From: Camarhynchus parvulus
Lineage: Eukaryota > Chordata > Aves > Passeriformes > Thraupidae
Reading direction: 5' to 3'
Length of the DNA stretch: 64,000 nucleotides
NCBI RefSeq assembly: GCF_901933205.1
Contig: NC_044573.1
Location: 53,315,493 to 53,379,492, forward strand
Below the pieces are notes generated by a model, which saw only the letters and a list, made by a program, of their open reading frames with translations, had not been told where the DNA came from and did not search any database. This document shows positions 51,401 through 62,720 of this stretch, one piece after another (within the stretch, counting starts at the first letter, position 1; each line of letters begins with the position of its first letter). Position numbers and translations under genes: made by a program.

Positions 51401-54400
51401 AGATTAGAGAAATGCACAGATTTTCAAAGAAACTACGAAAATGAAACTTTCTTCTACATTCAAAAACTCCAAACCTCCCAGCTCTGGGGGTATCGAGGGA
51501 AAAAATACTACACAGCAAGTACTAGGAGACAGTGTGGCCAAGGGAATGGCGGTAAGGGTGCTGTAGGATTGGATCCCTTGCATGCACACTTTTCTGGTGA
51601 GCTGTCTTTCACAGTCTGCAATCAGGAACTTCCTCTTGGCTTGCTGGAAGTAACACTCTTTTCTATTTTTAACCTTGTTTATTTTTAACAAATTAATTCA
51701 ATATACCTGACAAATTGTCGTGCTTTCTAATTTCCCTTGAGTTAACATAAGGCAATGTTGTAGACAAAGGCTTTTACTTTTTAAGATCCAGGCATACTTG
51801 GGGGCCTGCTAGAAGGGATTTGAGATCTGGTGACGTCAGCTGTCAGGATGTATGGGAGAAACATGCCCTCTCAGCAGTTCCCTGTGTCCTTAGAAAGGAG
51901 GCCTGAAGTGATGGGAGAACCTGTGGCTTCAGAAGCAGCGTATTCCTCTGCAGATGGTGCACTTAAACAGGAGCACTTGAAAATAATGGTGGCAGCTTGA
52001 TTTTTCCTTCATCTCTTGTGTCTTTTGGCAAGTCACTGAAGTTGTAAAGGTGATCATTATTTAAGGATGTGTGTTCCCATGAAGCACACAGGTTTTCTTA
52101 CACACAGCTCACTGAAAGTCAGGATGTTTTCGTTTTTTCCAGAAGCCACAAGGTTGTAGTCATTTATGGAACAAAACAATGGAACTGGTATCGTTTTCTT
52201 CAGTGAAGAAGATCCAAGAAGTTTATCAGAGATGAGCCTTTTGCATTATTAACAAAGCAGAACTGTGCCTTATTGGTCCATTCTGAGGCAACTGGCTCTG
52301 ACTTGGTGTCTCCAGTACATTGCAGCTTTCCAGGGGACAGGAAAGCTTCTCTGCAGTGGGCAACACATGAAATGAGCCAGTGGGGGTGAGAGTTTCATCC
52401 CAACTCCCTGATTAGATATTGGTGGACTTAGTTGAGTATGGAATATTAATACAGATCACACAACTGGTAGAAGTCTATTTTTGCATGAGCTGTGTCCTAC
52501 AAAAACTCAGTATGAATTTTGCTTCAGGAATTGCATTGCATTCTCAGACTAATCATGTAATGTTTTTTGAGAATACTTCTTTTCTCATAGTTTTCTAAAC
52601 CAACAGGGGACTTGAACAAAAAGCCTTTAATCACTAGCTATGTCTATATAGTTTAAAGGAACCTGTAATAGACAGTTTGAAACCATATTATGCAATGTTG
52701 TATAAATCAGTGCTGGACACACTTATGAAATTTTAATCTAAAACCAATATTTGCTTAAATAGACCTCATGCTGATATCTTTTTAAGTACTTTTCTTTGCA
52801 GCTCTTGTAATACTTAAAAGACAGGGTGAAAAATTCATTTGATTTTGAACAAAATATCATAAGAATGTACCTTTTGTACAAGGAAATAAACAGCTAAATC
52901 AGAGGAATAAGTAACTGAGCTATTCTACACAGATGAATGTAATCAGCTGATGTCATTAGAAGTCAAGTTAAAGTATCTGAGAGATACAGTATAATTTCAT
53001 GTCAAGAAATTGTTGCACAAACTGTCCATTAACTGCCTATAAGAATGCATTAACATTTTTCAGTTTAACCTGCATAACCTTGATATCAAGCCAGAAACAG
53101 TTAATTCCACTTCTCTGCCCTTTTTTATTAAAAAGACAAATGAACATGAACACAGAATAGTCTAGTAATTTTATACACCCTGAAAAGGTGCCTTTTTGTC
53201 AATGAATGTAGAAATCCTGATCTTAGTACCTATTATTTGTGTACCTATATAGTTTTATCCTCTTCAGGGCAGCTTCTTGTGAGCCTTCACTTAATCATGT
53301 AGAAAATTAGAAGTAATTTTTATTCATTTTGAGGACCACAACCTTGAGTGTAATAAGGGAAATCATTGTCCTTTAATTTTTTGTTAAGAACACAGGTTAT
53401 ATCCATTCTTCTTGATGGCAGCATCCAAGGCCAAAGACAGAGAAGTAAAATCATACAAATGAAACTGCATCTGTCTTATTTACAGTAGGAATATAATTTT
53501 TTTTATGAGTATATTCTCCCTTTGACCAGGGGAAGCTTGAAAGATTTTTCAGTTTCCTGTTCTTTACAATTATTTTAGGGATGGTTCCTAGCTACCTTTA
53601 CTTCCTCCTAAAGGAACTCTGCCTTGATAAAACATGCAAAAGGTCAGTCTTTAAATTCAAAACCTAAACAGTTGAAAATAATTAGGGTATATTGACTTGT
53701 GGCAGGTGCTTTCCCAGCACTGCTCTCTCAGCAGACTCCTGCTCTTACATCATCTTGCCAGTGAAGATTTACCCTTCTTGCCCATTTGTTCCTCCCCTGG
53801 GTGCTGGATTCAATGGAAATTTAAAAAATAAGTCTTCATTAGCAATTCTGCAAGAGCCTTTGATCAGATGGCTCATTTAGAGGAAGAAAGGAAGAGTGGA
53901 AGGAGAAGGCCACATGGTTATTTCTCCTTGTTACTTCTGGCTGTTCTCTCCAGCCTTCCTGTTTCCGATGCTGACATGTCAAAAAACTCTAGAGATGTCA
54001 GAGTTTTTAAAATGAATACACAGTTTCACTTCTCATGTGTGCCTTGACTCTTTAGAAAAGAACAAACTCCACACTTCAATCTCTATCTAATTTTTGCTGG
54101 ATGCAGTGTGGTTGCATTTCTCCTTATCAGAAAGTCGAAATGACACATGCTAGTTGTTAGTTCCTGTTATGCAAATATCTACTCAGTTATTACAGTCATG
54201 TGGGAATGTGCACATGAGTGTTGGTAGAGAGATCAGCTCTAACAGATGCAATGGTTCCCTCACTCACCATCCCTGTCTCTCCTGTGTGTGGTTTGGGTTA
54301 GCAATAGCTGCCTACCTGAAAGGGGTAATTTGAGTTTTTCTTATCTTCACTTTGATCTAAATATTTTCTTACTGTGAAAGGAACAGAGTGACTAAAGAAA

Positions 54401-54953
54401 GTGAGAAAGCTCTGGTTTCTGCCACTGGAGATTCACAGCAGAGACCTCACACAACCATCCTATAAATCTGTTCCCAGAGGATCTGTTTGCTAACAGCTGC
54501 TAGGAGTGGAGTGTGGAGGGCACTGAACCTCCCTGAAGCTGCCCAGCAAAAACTAAATCACTGCTTTTGCCACAGATCCATGCTAGATTACCATTACAGC
54601 CTATGCAGTGCTAGAGAATTTTCTGGATTCTTGGAAGGGCTGAGAACAAAGCCACGGTTGCCTATTTTCTGTCTTCTGGTGCTCTGGATTAAAGCAATGA
54701 AGTCCGGAGTAAGGAAGGCATCTTCTGCTTCCAGAACACTGACAAAATATTGGAAAAGAGAAACAAATTGGAATAGTCCATTATTAGCCTACTTTTCCCC
54801 ACCTCACCATTTTCCTTCACTTTTCAGCAATAGCCATGGGCTACTCCTTCTGAAATTTCTGTGAATTGCTTACCAGCCTTCTTTTTTCTGTGCAAGTTGT
54901 AAAACAATCCATCCAGTATTGTGCCTAGCACTGCATGCAGACACTTCTCTTTT
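48404..54953. other. Single-copy noncoding DNA, about 6.5 kb
   Basis: No gene, LINE or LTR is recognised. The stretch 52600-53100 is AT-rich without low-complexity arrays. Open frames up to 125 codons (54487-54864) have no recognisable domain. Confidence 0.55.
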
Positions 54954-55179
54954 TCTCCTCTCCTCTCCTCTCCTCTCCTCTCCTCCTCTCCTCTCCTCTC
55001 CTCTCCTCTCCTCTCCTCTCCTCTCCTCTCCTCTCTCTCCTCTCCCTCTCCTCTCCTCTCCTCTCCTCTCCTCTCCTCTCCTCTCCTCTTTTCTCTCTCC
55101 TCTCTTTTCCTCTCCTCTCCTCTCCTCTCCTCTCCTCTCCTCTCCTCTCCTCTCCTCTCCTCTCCTCTCCTCTCCTCTC
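54954..55179. repeat. (TCTCC)n pentanucleotide array, about 226 bp
   Basis: About 45 near-perfect copies of the pentamer TCTCC (minus strand GGAGA) form a pure polypyrimidine/polypurine block. Phase breaks occur near 54980, 55033-55048 and 55088-55110, where TTTT and CTCT variants interrupt the unit, dividing the array into homogeneous sub-blocks. All reading frames across it are artefacts giving Leu-Ser-Ser or Arg-Gly-Glu repeats. Such an array is expected to be length-polymorphic and able to form triplex DNA. Confidence 0.97.
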
Positions 55180-57447
55180 ATCCAATTTTACAACAAGCAG
55201 CGTGATCTTATTTCTGTTCTAGTGTCTCCAATTCAAAAAGTTGTCTGCTCTTTGACAAGTCAGGTTTTGTATGCAGACCAACCTGGCTAGAGGTTTTCAG
55301 CCTGAATCTAGCTAACAAAGCATAAAAGAGACAAGGCTCATATATTCTTACAATCCCCACACTGCTCGTATAAAACACAAATTACAGACATGACAGATTA
55401 ACTTTATCCTGTTACATCAACTGGGGATGTAAAAAAACTTTGCCACTGACCACCTGGCTTGTATGTTTGACCCTTTCTCCAATTCAGCGGCTCTGTTTTC
55501 CATTTGGATAGTCTCTGCCCTTCAGAGCATATAGTTTACTACACCATTGTGCTGTTTAGTCACAAACACAACCATCTCAAAGTTTACTAATAACCTGCAG
55601 TGACTTTGCATTGGAGGGAGGAGCTTTTCTTAGAGCATCTTAGAAATTACTGCAGACCCAGCAGCCTTTACCTTTACAGGAAGGTAGGAAGTGGTAGAGG
55701 TGCCTCAGCATCAAAATCTGTGACTTACCCTAGGGTTAATGCTTCTCCTGTTTGGAGTCCCCTGCAGCTTCACACTTCACCATTTCGTAGGAGATGAAGT
55801 GAGAAATGCATACATCCTGAAAACAGCAAAGTCTGTAGGAGTCTTCCAGGAGGAGAGGCTTAAGAAAAAGCTTCTGAGTTGAACATGGAAGGTAAGGCTG
55901 GACCTACCAGAATAATGAAAATACTAGATACAACACTACAGTGCAATAGCTTTTTACATTTGGGTAAATGAAAATTTGAAGATACACAAATACAGACAAG
56001 CCTACCATATATGCTAAATTAAGTAAATATTATGTATAAATACATGAGTATACACTTGTATTTAGGTTTGTGAAAATAAATTGTATTATTACTGTTATGT
56101 ACTGTGTCTCCAAAAATCCTCCTTCTTTTCTTCATTTGCTAATATAAACACCCACAAAATGGTTTTTGCTGAATGTTTTAATACTATTTGGAGTGCTAAA
56201 ATTGTAGCTAAGAAAAATAAGAGGGCCCTGGTACTGGCTTTTTAACACCATAACACTGGAATACTACAATATGTGAATTTTTTCCCTGACGACTCAAGCT
56301 TCCTCAAAGCAGAGCAGCTCCCCTTGTGCTGCTTTTCTCAAGTTATACTTAAAATGACCCATAAGCAGAGTGAGACTGGATGAACATCTCTTTCTTCCGC
56401 AGCCCTGTGAATTTTTAATGCCTGGCATTAAGGTGAAAATCATCATTTCTCTCTGCCTGCTGGGCGATGGGCCATCAATTAAATTCTCTTTTGTCCATAT
56501 GTAAAATAGCTAATGGTTGCAGCTTCTTTCCATAATAGAGCCATTAGTGGTAATCTGCCCCTCTCTGCCAACTGATTTACTCAGATGGGTATAGATGAAT
56601 TGGCAGTAATGTGCTGTATAAACCTGGCTCTCTAGATGTCCTGAAAGCAACAAAGGTCTCTCAGTTTGATACTTTGCTGCACTGTATGGCTGTTTGATAT
56701 CTAACATAATCATATGCTGGTGTGGTTGTAGTTGAATATTTTGAATGTGGTTGTGTACTCCAAGATTTTAGTTTACACAAATCTGATTCATGATCTCACA
56801 TAATGTACATATGAAATATCTTCAATTTGGTAATGTGAATCTGATTCACATTGATTATATTCAGCGCTGGTGTTCAAAGCTCTAAATTTTCTTCACTCTT
56901 TGCTATCTTACAAATACAGTGGATTACTGTTAGGGAATTTGAAACCCTTTGATTATATGCCTATTTGACTGTGGAACAATTAATATTTTAAGTTTTATTT
57001 AAAAGTTTTCCTTTCTAAAGAATTCTAGCTTTTTCTTGGGAGCTGCAGAACACTGCAGGGGGGACATTGTCTTCCATGGTAATGATAAAGGAAGAAAGGA
57101 AAGAAAAGTAGAGACATCTTGTGAACAGTGATAAATGTTTCAGTCATGCACTTACCCACATCAGTGTGCAGAGGCTGAATAATCAGTAAGATAAACCATC
57201 ATTTTCTTTGTATTTGCTATTTGACAAGTTTAAGAAGCTAAGTAATTTATTCTGTAAAAAAATGGCAGTGATCCAGGGGAATGTGTTTTTATTTCTTATT
57301 TTCCCTGGGTTGAAAGCCAATAATGTATATGCAGCTGTTACGAGATTTTTCATTATTTGAACATATAGGAAGACTACAGTAATACGGAAAAAGTCTGCAA
57401 TGCTTAGGAAACCTGGAGAGAGCATTTATAAGTGAAATTGCCAAAAG
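55180..57447. other. Single-copy noncoding DNA, about 2.3 kb
   Basis: No gene or transposon is recognised. It contains the candidate conserved block at 56395-56715, listed separately. Confidence 0.5.
56395..56715. promoter_or_regulatory. Candidate conserved noncoding element
   Basis: About 320 bp of non-repetitive sequence with transcription-factor-like words: TTAATGCCTGGCATTAA (itself an imperfect palindrome near 56417-56433), GGGCCATCAATTAAATTCTC, AGCCATTAGTGGTAATCTG, GATGAATTGGCAGTAATG and CATAATAGAG. The mixture of TAAT cores and moderately GC words without repeats or long frames resembles developmental conserved noncoding elements. The minus-strand frame of 67 codons has no family match. 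Conservation cannot be judged from a single sequence. Confidence 0.22.
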
Positions 57448-58640
57448 AATCATAGAATCATATTGCAGAAGCATAGAATGGCTTGGTTTGGAAGAGACCA
57501 TAAAGATCATCTAGTTACAATTCCTGTGACATGGGCAGGGACACCTTCCCCTAGCCCAGGTTGCTCAGACCCCCATCCAACCTGGTCTTGAAGACTTTCA
57601 GGGTTGGAGCCCCCACAGTTTCTCTGGGCAACCTGTTCCAGTGCTTAACCATCCTCTCAGTAAAGTATTCCTTCCTAATACCTAATCTAAACCTACTCAG
57701 TTTGAAGCTATACTCCCTTGTTCTGTCACTACATGCTCTTGTAAAAAGTTTCTGTCTATCTTGTAGGCCTCCTTCAGGTACTGACAGGTCACAATCAGGT
57801 CACCCTGAATGCTTCCCTTCTCCAGGCTGAACCCCAGTTCTCTCAGCCTTCCCTCACAGAGTTCCATCCCTCTAAGAATCTTGGTGTCCCTCCTCTGTAT
57901 TCCATCAAGCAGGCCCATGCCCTTCTTATGCTGGGGATTCCAGAGTTGGATGCAGAACTTTAGACGGGGTCTCACAACACTGGAAAAGAAGGGACCTGCT
58001 ACCCACACTTCTTTTGGTGCAACACAGGATACAGTTGGATTTCAGGGATAAAAATGCATGTGGCTGGCTCATATCCAGCCTCCCATCCACCAGCACCATC
58101 CCCAGCCTGTTTTGATGCCAGGGGTTGCCCTAACCAGGTGCAACACCTTGCACTTGGTCTTGTTAAACCTCATGAGATTCCCATTTCTCCAGCTTGTTCA
58201 AGTCCCTCTACGTGGTATCCTGTCTTTCGGTTGTGTTGGCCGCACTGAATTTGGCATAATCTCAAATTTGCTGAGGGTACACTTGATTCTTCATCCCTGT
58301 CTCTAATGAAAACATTAAGTGCTACTGGTCTCAATATGGACCTCCAAGGGACACCACTTGTCACTGATGTCCATCAGGAATCTGAGCCACTGACCACTAT
58401 CCACTATCCACTGGGTGTGATCATCCAGCTTGCTTCTTATCCATCTAACAGTCCATCCATTGACTTTCTCTCCCTCCAATTTAGAGAGAAAGATGTTGGG
58501 GGGAAGATTGTGTCAGAGGCTTTACAGAAGTCCAGATAAATGGCATCTGTTGTTCTTCCCTTGTCCACCAATGTAGTCACTTTTATACAGGACTTTAAAA
58601 AGAGGAGATGCCTTTCTTGAGGCACTAAACTGTTCAATGA
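57448..58640 (-). mobile_element. CR1 LINE, 5'-truncated copy with RT remnant and 3' end
   Basis: This is the longest CR1 copy here, about 1.2 kb on the minus strand. Its 3' end is at 57448, where remnants of the terminal octamer repeats (CATAGAATCA, CATAGAATGG) adjoin the conserved 3' untranslated tail. Reading upstream on the minus strand, the RT C-terminal part is at 58008-57697 (VVRPRLKFCIQLWNPQHKKG, RELGFSLEKGSIQGDLI). Block VTSGVPWRSILRPVALNVFI lies at about 58364-58300, and YLDFCKASDT with VTTLVDKG lies at about 58590-58520. The catalytic FADD box near 58250-58270 is destroyed by a small deletion and substitutions, and the pieces lie in at least two frames with stops, so the copy is inactive. 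The 5' end is truncated within RT, the usual outcome of incomplete reverse transcription. Confidence 0.93.
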
Positions 58641-61600
58641 TTAAAATATAGGATCTATGCAGAGAGTGCTTCTGGCCTGAAACTAGTTCACCTAAAGGAC
58701 AGTGTTTACTCCAGGATATAAATGAAATATTTGAGGCTGCTTCCCTTTTCAATAATATGAGGAAAAAATTTGAAAAATGGGCTGAAGTGATACTGGGGAG
58801 ATGTTTCAAAAGCTATTGTCAGTAGTCCCACTCTACTCTCATATAAGTCTGAAGCAGAATCCCAAGGAATTGATACCAAAATGAAGTTAGACCAATACTG
58901 AATGTTCTTGAAATTTCCACAGTCCTGTATGTTTGTGAGCAAGCATTTACAATAACATTACATATGTACATATTGCAATTAATGTATCTGTGTCCAATAA
59001 ACAGATACACACTTTCTTGCTCTCTGCTCGCTTTTCTTGTCTGGCACATTCTCTGCAGATTGTTTCCAATTTGGGTCATTTCTGTCCTCCTGCCAGTTTT
59101 CCAGTCCAGTGTGATCCAAATTAAATAATCTTCTATTGTGCCTTTCCTGATGAATGTCAGATTAATCTTAGCAGAATGTGGGACTTTGCCTGACAAGATG
59201 ATTACTGCAATATTTAAACAACCCTTAGGGCCTTAATTCACTAACAATTTATGGTTGTCCCTATATGTGAGTGCTGTTTCTGCCTTCTGAATGCCCAGGT
59301 GCACCCTGCTGTGAGCTGCATTGTCAACTGCAACTTGGTGACATGCACTCACTCTCTTTTGCTGCACAACAGAGTGCTTTAGGTAGAGTCTGAGAAGGCC
59401 TTTAAAGTGCTCTGCATCCCTGCTCTCCAAACCCCAAGAAGAAAGAAAAAGACAAAACCCCCTCATCTGAAAGAAAAAGACAAAAATGCTGATGGCAGTC
59501 AGTGGGAACCAGGTAAGGGAGATCGTCTTTCATTTGCATTTAAGTAGAGCAGCCATGATCTGCATTGTGGTGACTGTCCCCACCAGTCACTTGGATCAAG
59601 AGAGGTGCACAGCCTTTGCTCACTTCTGGAGCCAGCTGTGAGTGTGGGCTCAGAAGTTGCTGGGGCCAGCCAAGGAAAATCCTCGCTGGAAAGCCCAGTC
59701 CACAGTGCAGACACCAGACAAAGTGGCCAGAATAGAATCTGAGAAGTTTAAAAGGAATTTAAGAATGAAGCCAACGCTTAATGAGGCTTGGGAAGAAACT
59801 TCCCCTAAGGCCCTGTTATTGAATAGCTGCTGGCTGTAGGCTTTTTTTTGTTCTCTTTTAGAGCAGCTGGTACTGGCCATTGCTGGAGATGGAAAAGCTG
59901 ACAGGGTTAGACACGCCAATGGCTGTCTCAAGGTTTATTCTTATAGAGTACAGATTCTTAGCAAAGGATGCAGTATGATGTGGACATCTTTACAATATAT
60001 GAGTGAAGGAAGTATCCCACCTTCCCTCTCACATTTTGTCCAGCCTGTGTCACATTTGTGTCCCAGGATACAGGGTAATGTTTCACTTGCACAGTGTGCC
60101 TTTAACTGCCTGCTGTCTGTAGCGCAAAGCAACTGGTAGTGCTCAGTGGCTCTCTGCACCAGTAGCTCCGTCTTGAGGGACTGAAATTGATGTAATTTAT
60201 CATGGCAGGTGAATATGCAAGCTGTGCCTCTTGCCCCATCGCACAATGTAGCAGAAGAAGCAATAGACAACGAGTCAGAAATAGCTCTTTTTATTTTCTC
60301 CAGCTTTCTGAAACAGCAACACTGTGTGTCTGCATGGTTGGAATATCTAGGTACAGTAGCTCCTCTTAATGGAGCTGTGTACCACCACACACTGTCAGGA
60401 GCTGTTGGGGTTTTATTACTGAACCATTCACTGTGCATCTATTTTGCCAGAAATGGTAATGAAGACTGCATTTTTTTTTGTGACATTTTTTCCAATTGAA
60501 AAATTTCTTTCTCTGTGTTTATACTTTGTCTTGATGTTTTTATACTGTCACTTAACACTGAAGTACCCTTTTATCTGTTTTTTAATAGATGTATCCCAAG
60601 CAGGACCAAGCAAATGGATGGGACTGTCATTCCTTGGATCAGTGTGTTTTTTCTCTCCTTGCTTACTGTTCCCTAATCATTCTGTATTACCCTAGCTTGA
60701 TAGAGTCATGAAAAATCATAGCTTCAGGCTTTTGAATACATGTTCCTCCAGAATTTTAGGATGAAGATTACCAGTCACCTTGACTTGACTGCAGTGAGCT
60801 CCTTGAGTTTTGGTTCCACCTCAGCTGTGTTACTTTGTGTTTCCACAGACTTGCTCTGATTAACCTTCTTGCCTGTGCCTCCACTTTCAGCACCATCTCA
60901 CTAATCCATGCCAGAAAGACAGGAAACATGGACATGAGTCATACCCACAGGGAGTATCCAAGGGATATATAATCCTATTCCCGCTTTGAAGGATCCCTCA
61001 GCATGAATATTGCAACTTGAGTTCAAATATGCTGCTGCTGTTATTTGTAGGAGAGAGATTCTGCAGGACTGGGGCGGGGGGGGGAAGACAGCGAGTGGCA
61101 CAGTTTTGTCTGGGCAGGGACCTGTTCCAACCATTTCTAGAATTTGTCCCGATTAGCCAGGCTCCTCACAGGTGCTGGCTCCACGTTGTCCCCAGGGCTG
61201 CTGGTGGGAATTGCAGCTGCTCCGCACCTCGGCAGCCCAAGCTGCTCATGTCTGGGACTAATCAGAAGTGCTTCAACCATGAAAAGGTTTGTGACTTTGA
61301 GGATATTTTACACATCCCTGTTAAGAAACATCAAAATAACCATAATCCCTTTGCAAACGTTAAGTCTTAACACAATCTTTTGCTTGGCTCTGTATCTGTG
61401 GGCAGGCATACACACGTTAACAGGGCTAATGAGCGGAATAGTCAAAAAAACAAAATAAGCAAAATAAATACAATAAAATAAAATGAAGTGAAATTAAATT
61501 AAAATAACTGAAATAGAATAACATAAAATATTGAACAAAATAAAATAAACAGCTCCTACTCCCAACAGTGTAGTCTTATCACAGTTGGACTGTATTTTTC

Positions 61601-62310
61601 TTCTGCCGAATTCAGTTTTATTTTAAATTCTGCACATCACAGCCATACTAAATATCCCCTTAGACAAGACACAAAGCTGCTGAGTAAGACCCCTGCAAAT
61701 CAGGGATGCTTTTTCATAAGACCAACATGCATAATTTATATCTGCATACAATTAGCCTGTTTACATTTATACATCTTCTGTTTCCTTTTATGTAAAATAT
61801 TCCACAGGATACTTGGTAATGCATTCAAAGTAGCCTGTTTTTTTCATGTTTTTTTTCTTTAAAGGCTGCAGGACTAAACAATTTATAAAACCTCACACCT
61901 AATAAATACTTTATATTAATACAAAAGTGTTTTCTTGCTAGGTAGCAATGGCTTTACATTAAAAATAGTCCTGTCTTTTCCCAGTTTAGAAGTTCTCTCA
62001 AGCAATAGTCTATAAATTCTTGACACATTTTAAAAATATGTTTAAATTGTGGGTTTTGTGAATGCTTTCAGTGTCAGAGTAATAATCATCCCTGCAGAAT
62101 GGATAGAGCAGAACAAAGCCCTTCCATCACCCCTGATCTCAATGGCCACTCCTTTAAGACTTCAAGGTCCTTTATGGGGTTTGGATTTGCTTCACCAGGC
62201 ATACTGAGGTTTTCTTTAATCCTTCTGTGCCCACTGTGTGGTGTCTCTTGGCCCAAATGACATGGCAAAGTTGCATGTGTACAACAGATGATAATAAAGG
62301 GGCTTGGTGT
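58641..62310. other. Single-copy noncoding DNA, about 3.7 kb
   Basis: No gene recognised. The minus-strand frame at 59941-60438 is the longest in the window (165 codons) but shows no domain, no biased composition and no splice context. The part around 61020-61290 is relatively GC-rich and holds a GGGGCGGGGGGGGG run at 61071-61084, without other promoter signs. An A-rich low-complexity stretch at 61440-61552 is listed separately. Confidence 0.5.
61440..61552. repeat. AAAATA-type A-rich low-complexity stretch
   Basis: About 110 bp built from degenerate AAATA/AAAATA words (CAAAATAAGCAAAATAAATA, then CAATAAAATAAAATG and AACAAAATAAAATAAAC). It is an imperfect, interrupted A-rich repeat. Few T-rich runs occur on the plus strand. 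Confidence 0.8.
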
Positions 62311-62720
62311 GATTGTAGGATTGTAGAATCATTTAGGTTGGAAAAGATCATCTAGTTCAACCATTAACCCGGTACCCAAATCCACCACTAAACCATGTCC
62401 CTAAGGGCCACATCTACACATCTTTTAAATACCTCCAAGGATGGTGGCTCCACCACTTACCTGGGCAGCCAGCTCCAAAGCTTGAAAACAAAACATTTTT
62501 CCTCATATCAAATCTAAACCTCCCCTGGCATAACTTGAGGTCATCTTCTTTTGTCTTATCACCTGTTATTTGGAGGTAGAGATCTGACCCCCACCTGGCT
62601 ACAATCTCTTTTCAGGGAGTTGTAGAAAGTGATAAGGTCTCTCCTGAACCTCCTTTTCTCCAGGCTGAACAACACCAGCTCCCTCAGTGGCTTCTCACAG
62701 GACTTGTGATCCAAACTCTT
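62311..62720 (-). mobile_element. CR1 LINE, 5'-truncated 3' fragment
   Basis: The minus strand shows a CR1 3' end beginning at 62311 (GATTGTAGGATTGTAGAATC, then TTAGGTTGGAAAAGATCATC and TAGTTCAACC). Upstream of the untranslated tail the last part of the RT region is visible, reading KPLRELVLFSLEKRRFRRDL followed by ITFYNSL (about 62700-62610). That is the conserved CR1 RT C-terminus. The copy is about 410 bp, truncated at its 5' end and inactive. Compared with the copy at 57.4 kb, its 3' untranslated region differs in many positions, so it belongs to a different CR1 subfamily or age class. Confidence 0.93.

Noticed and set aside
54870..55290. Several overlapping long frames on both strands near 55 kb
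   Set aside because: All are translations of the TCTCC pentanucleotide array, giving Leu-Ser-Ser or Arg-Gly-Glu repeats. A pentamer without stops is open in every frame.
59941..60438. Minus-strand open frame of 165 codons, the longest in the window
   Set aside because: The translation shows no domain, signal, repeat or compositional bias that I recognise. A frame of this size is unremarkable among the many in 64 kb, and there is no splice, promoter or polyadenylation context.
61017..61290. CpG island or promoter around the G-run at 61071
   Set aside because: The stretch is only mildly GC-rich, CpGs are few, and the G-run does not give four separate G-tracts as a canonical quadruplex needs.
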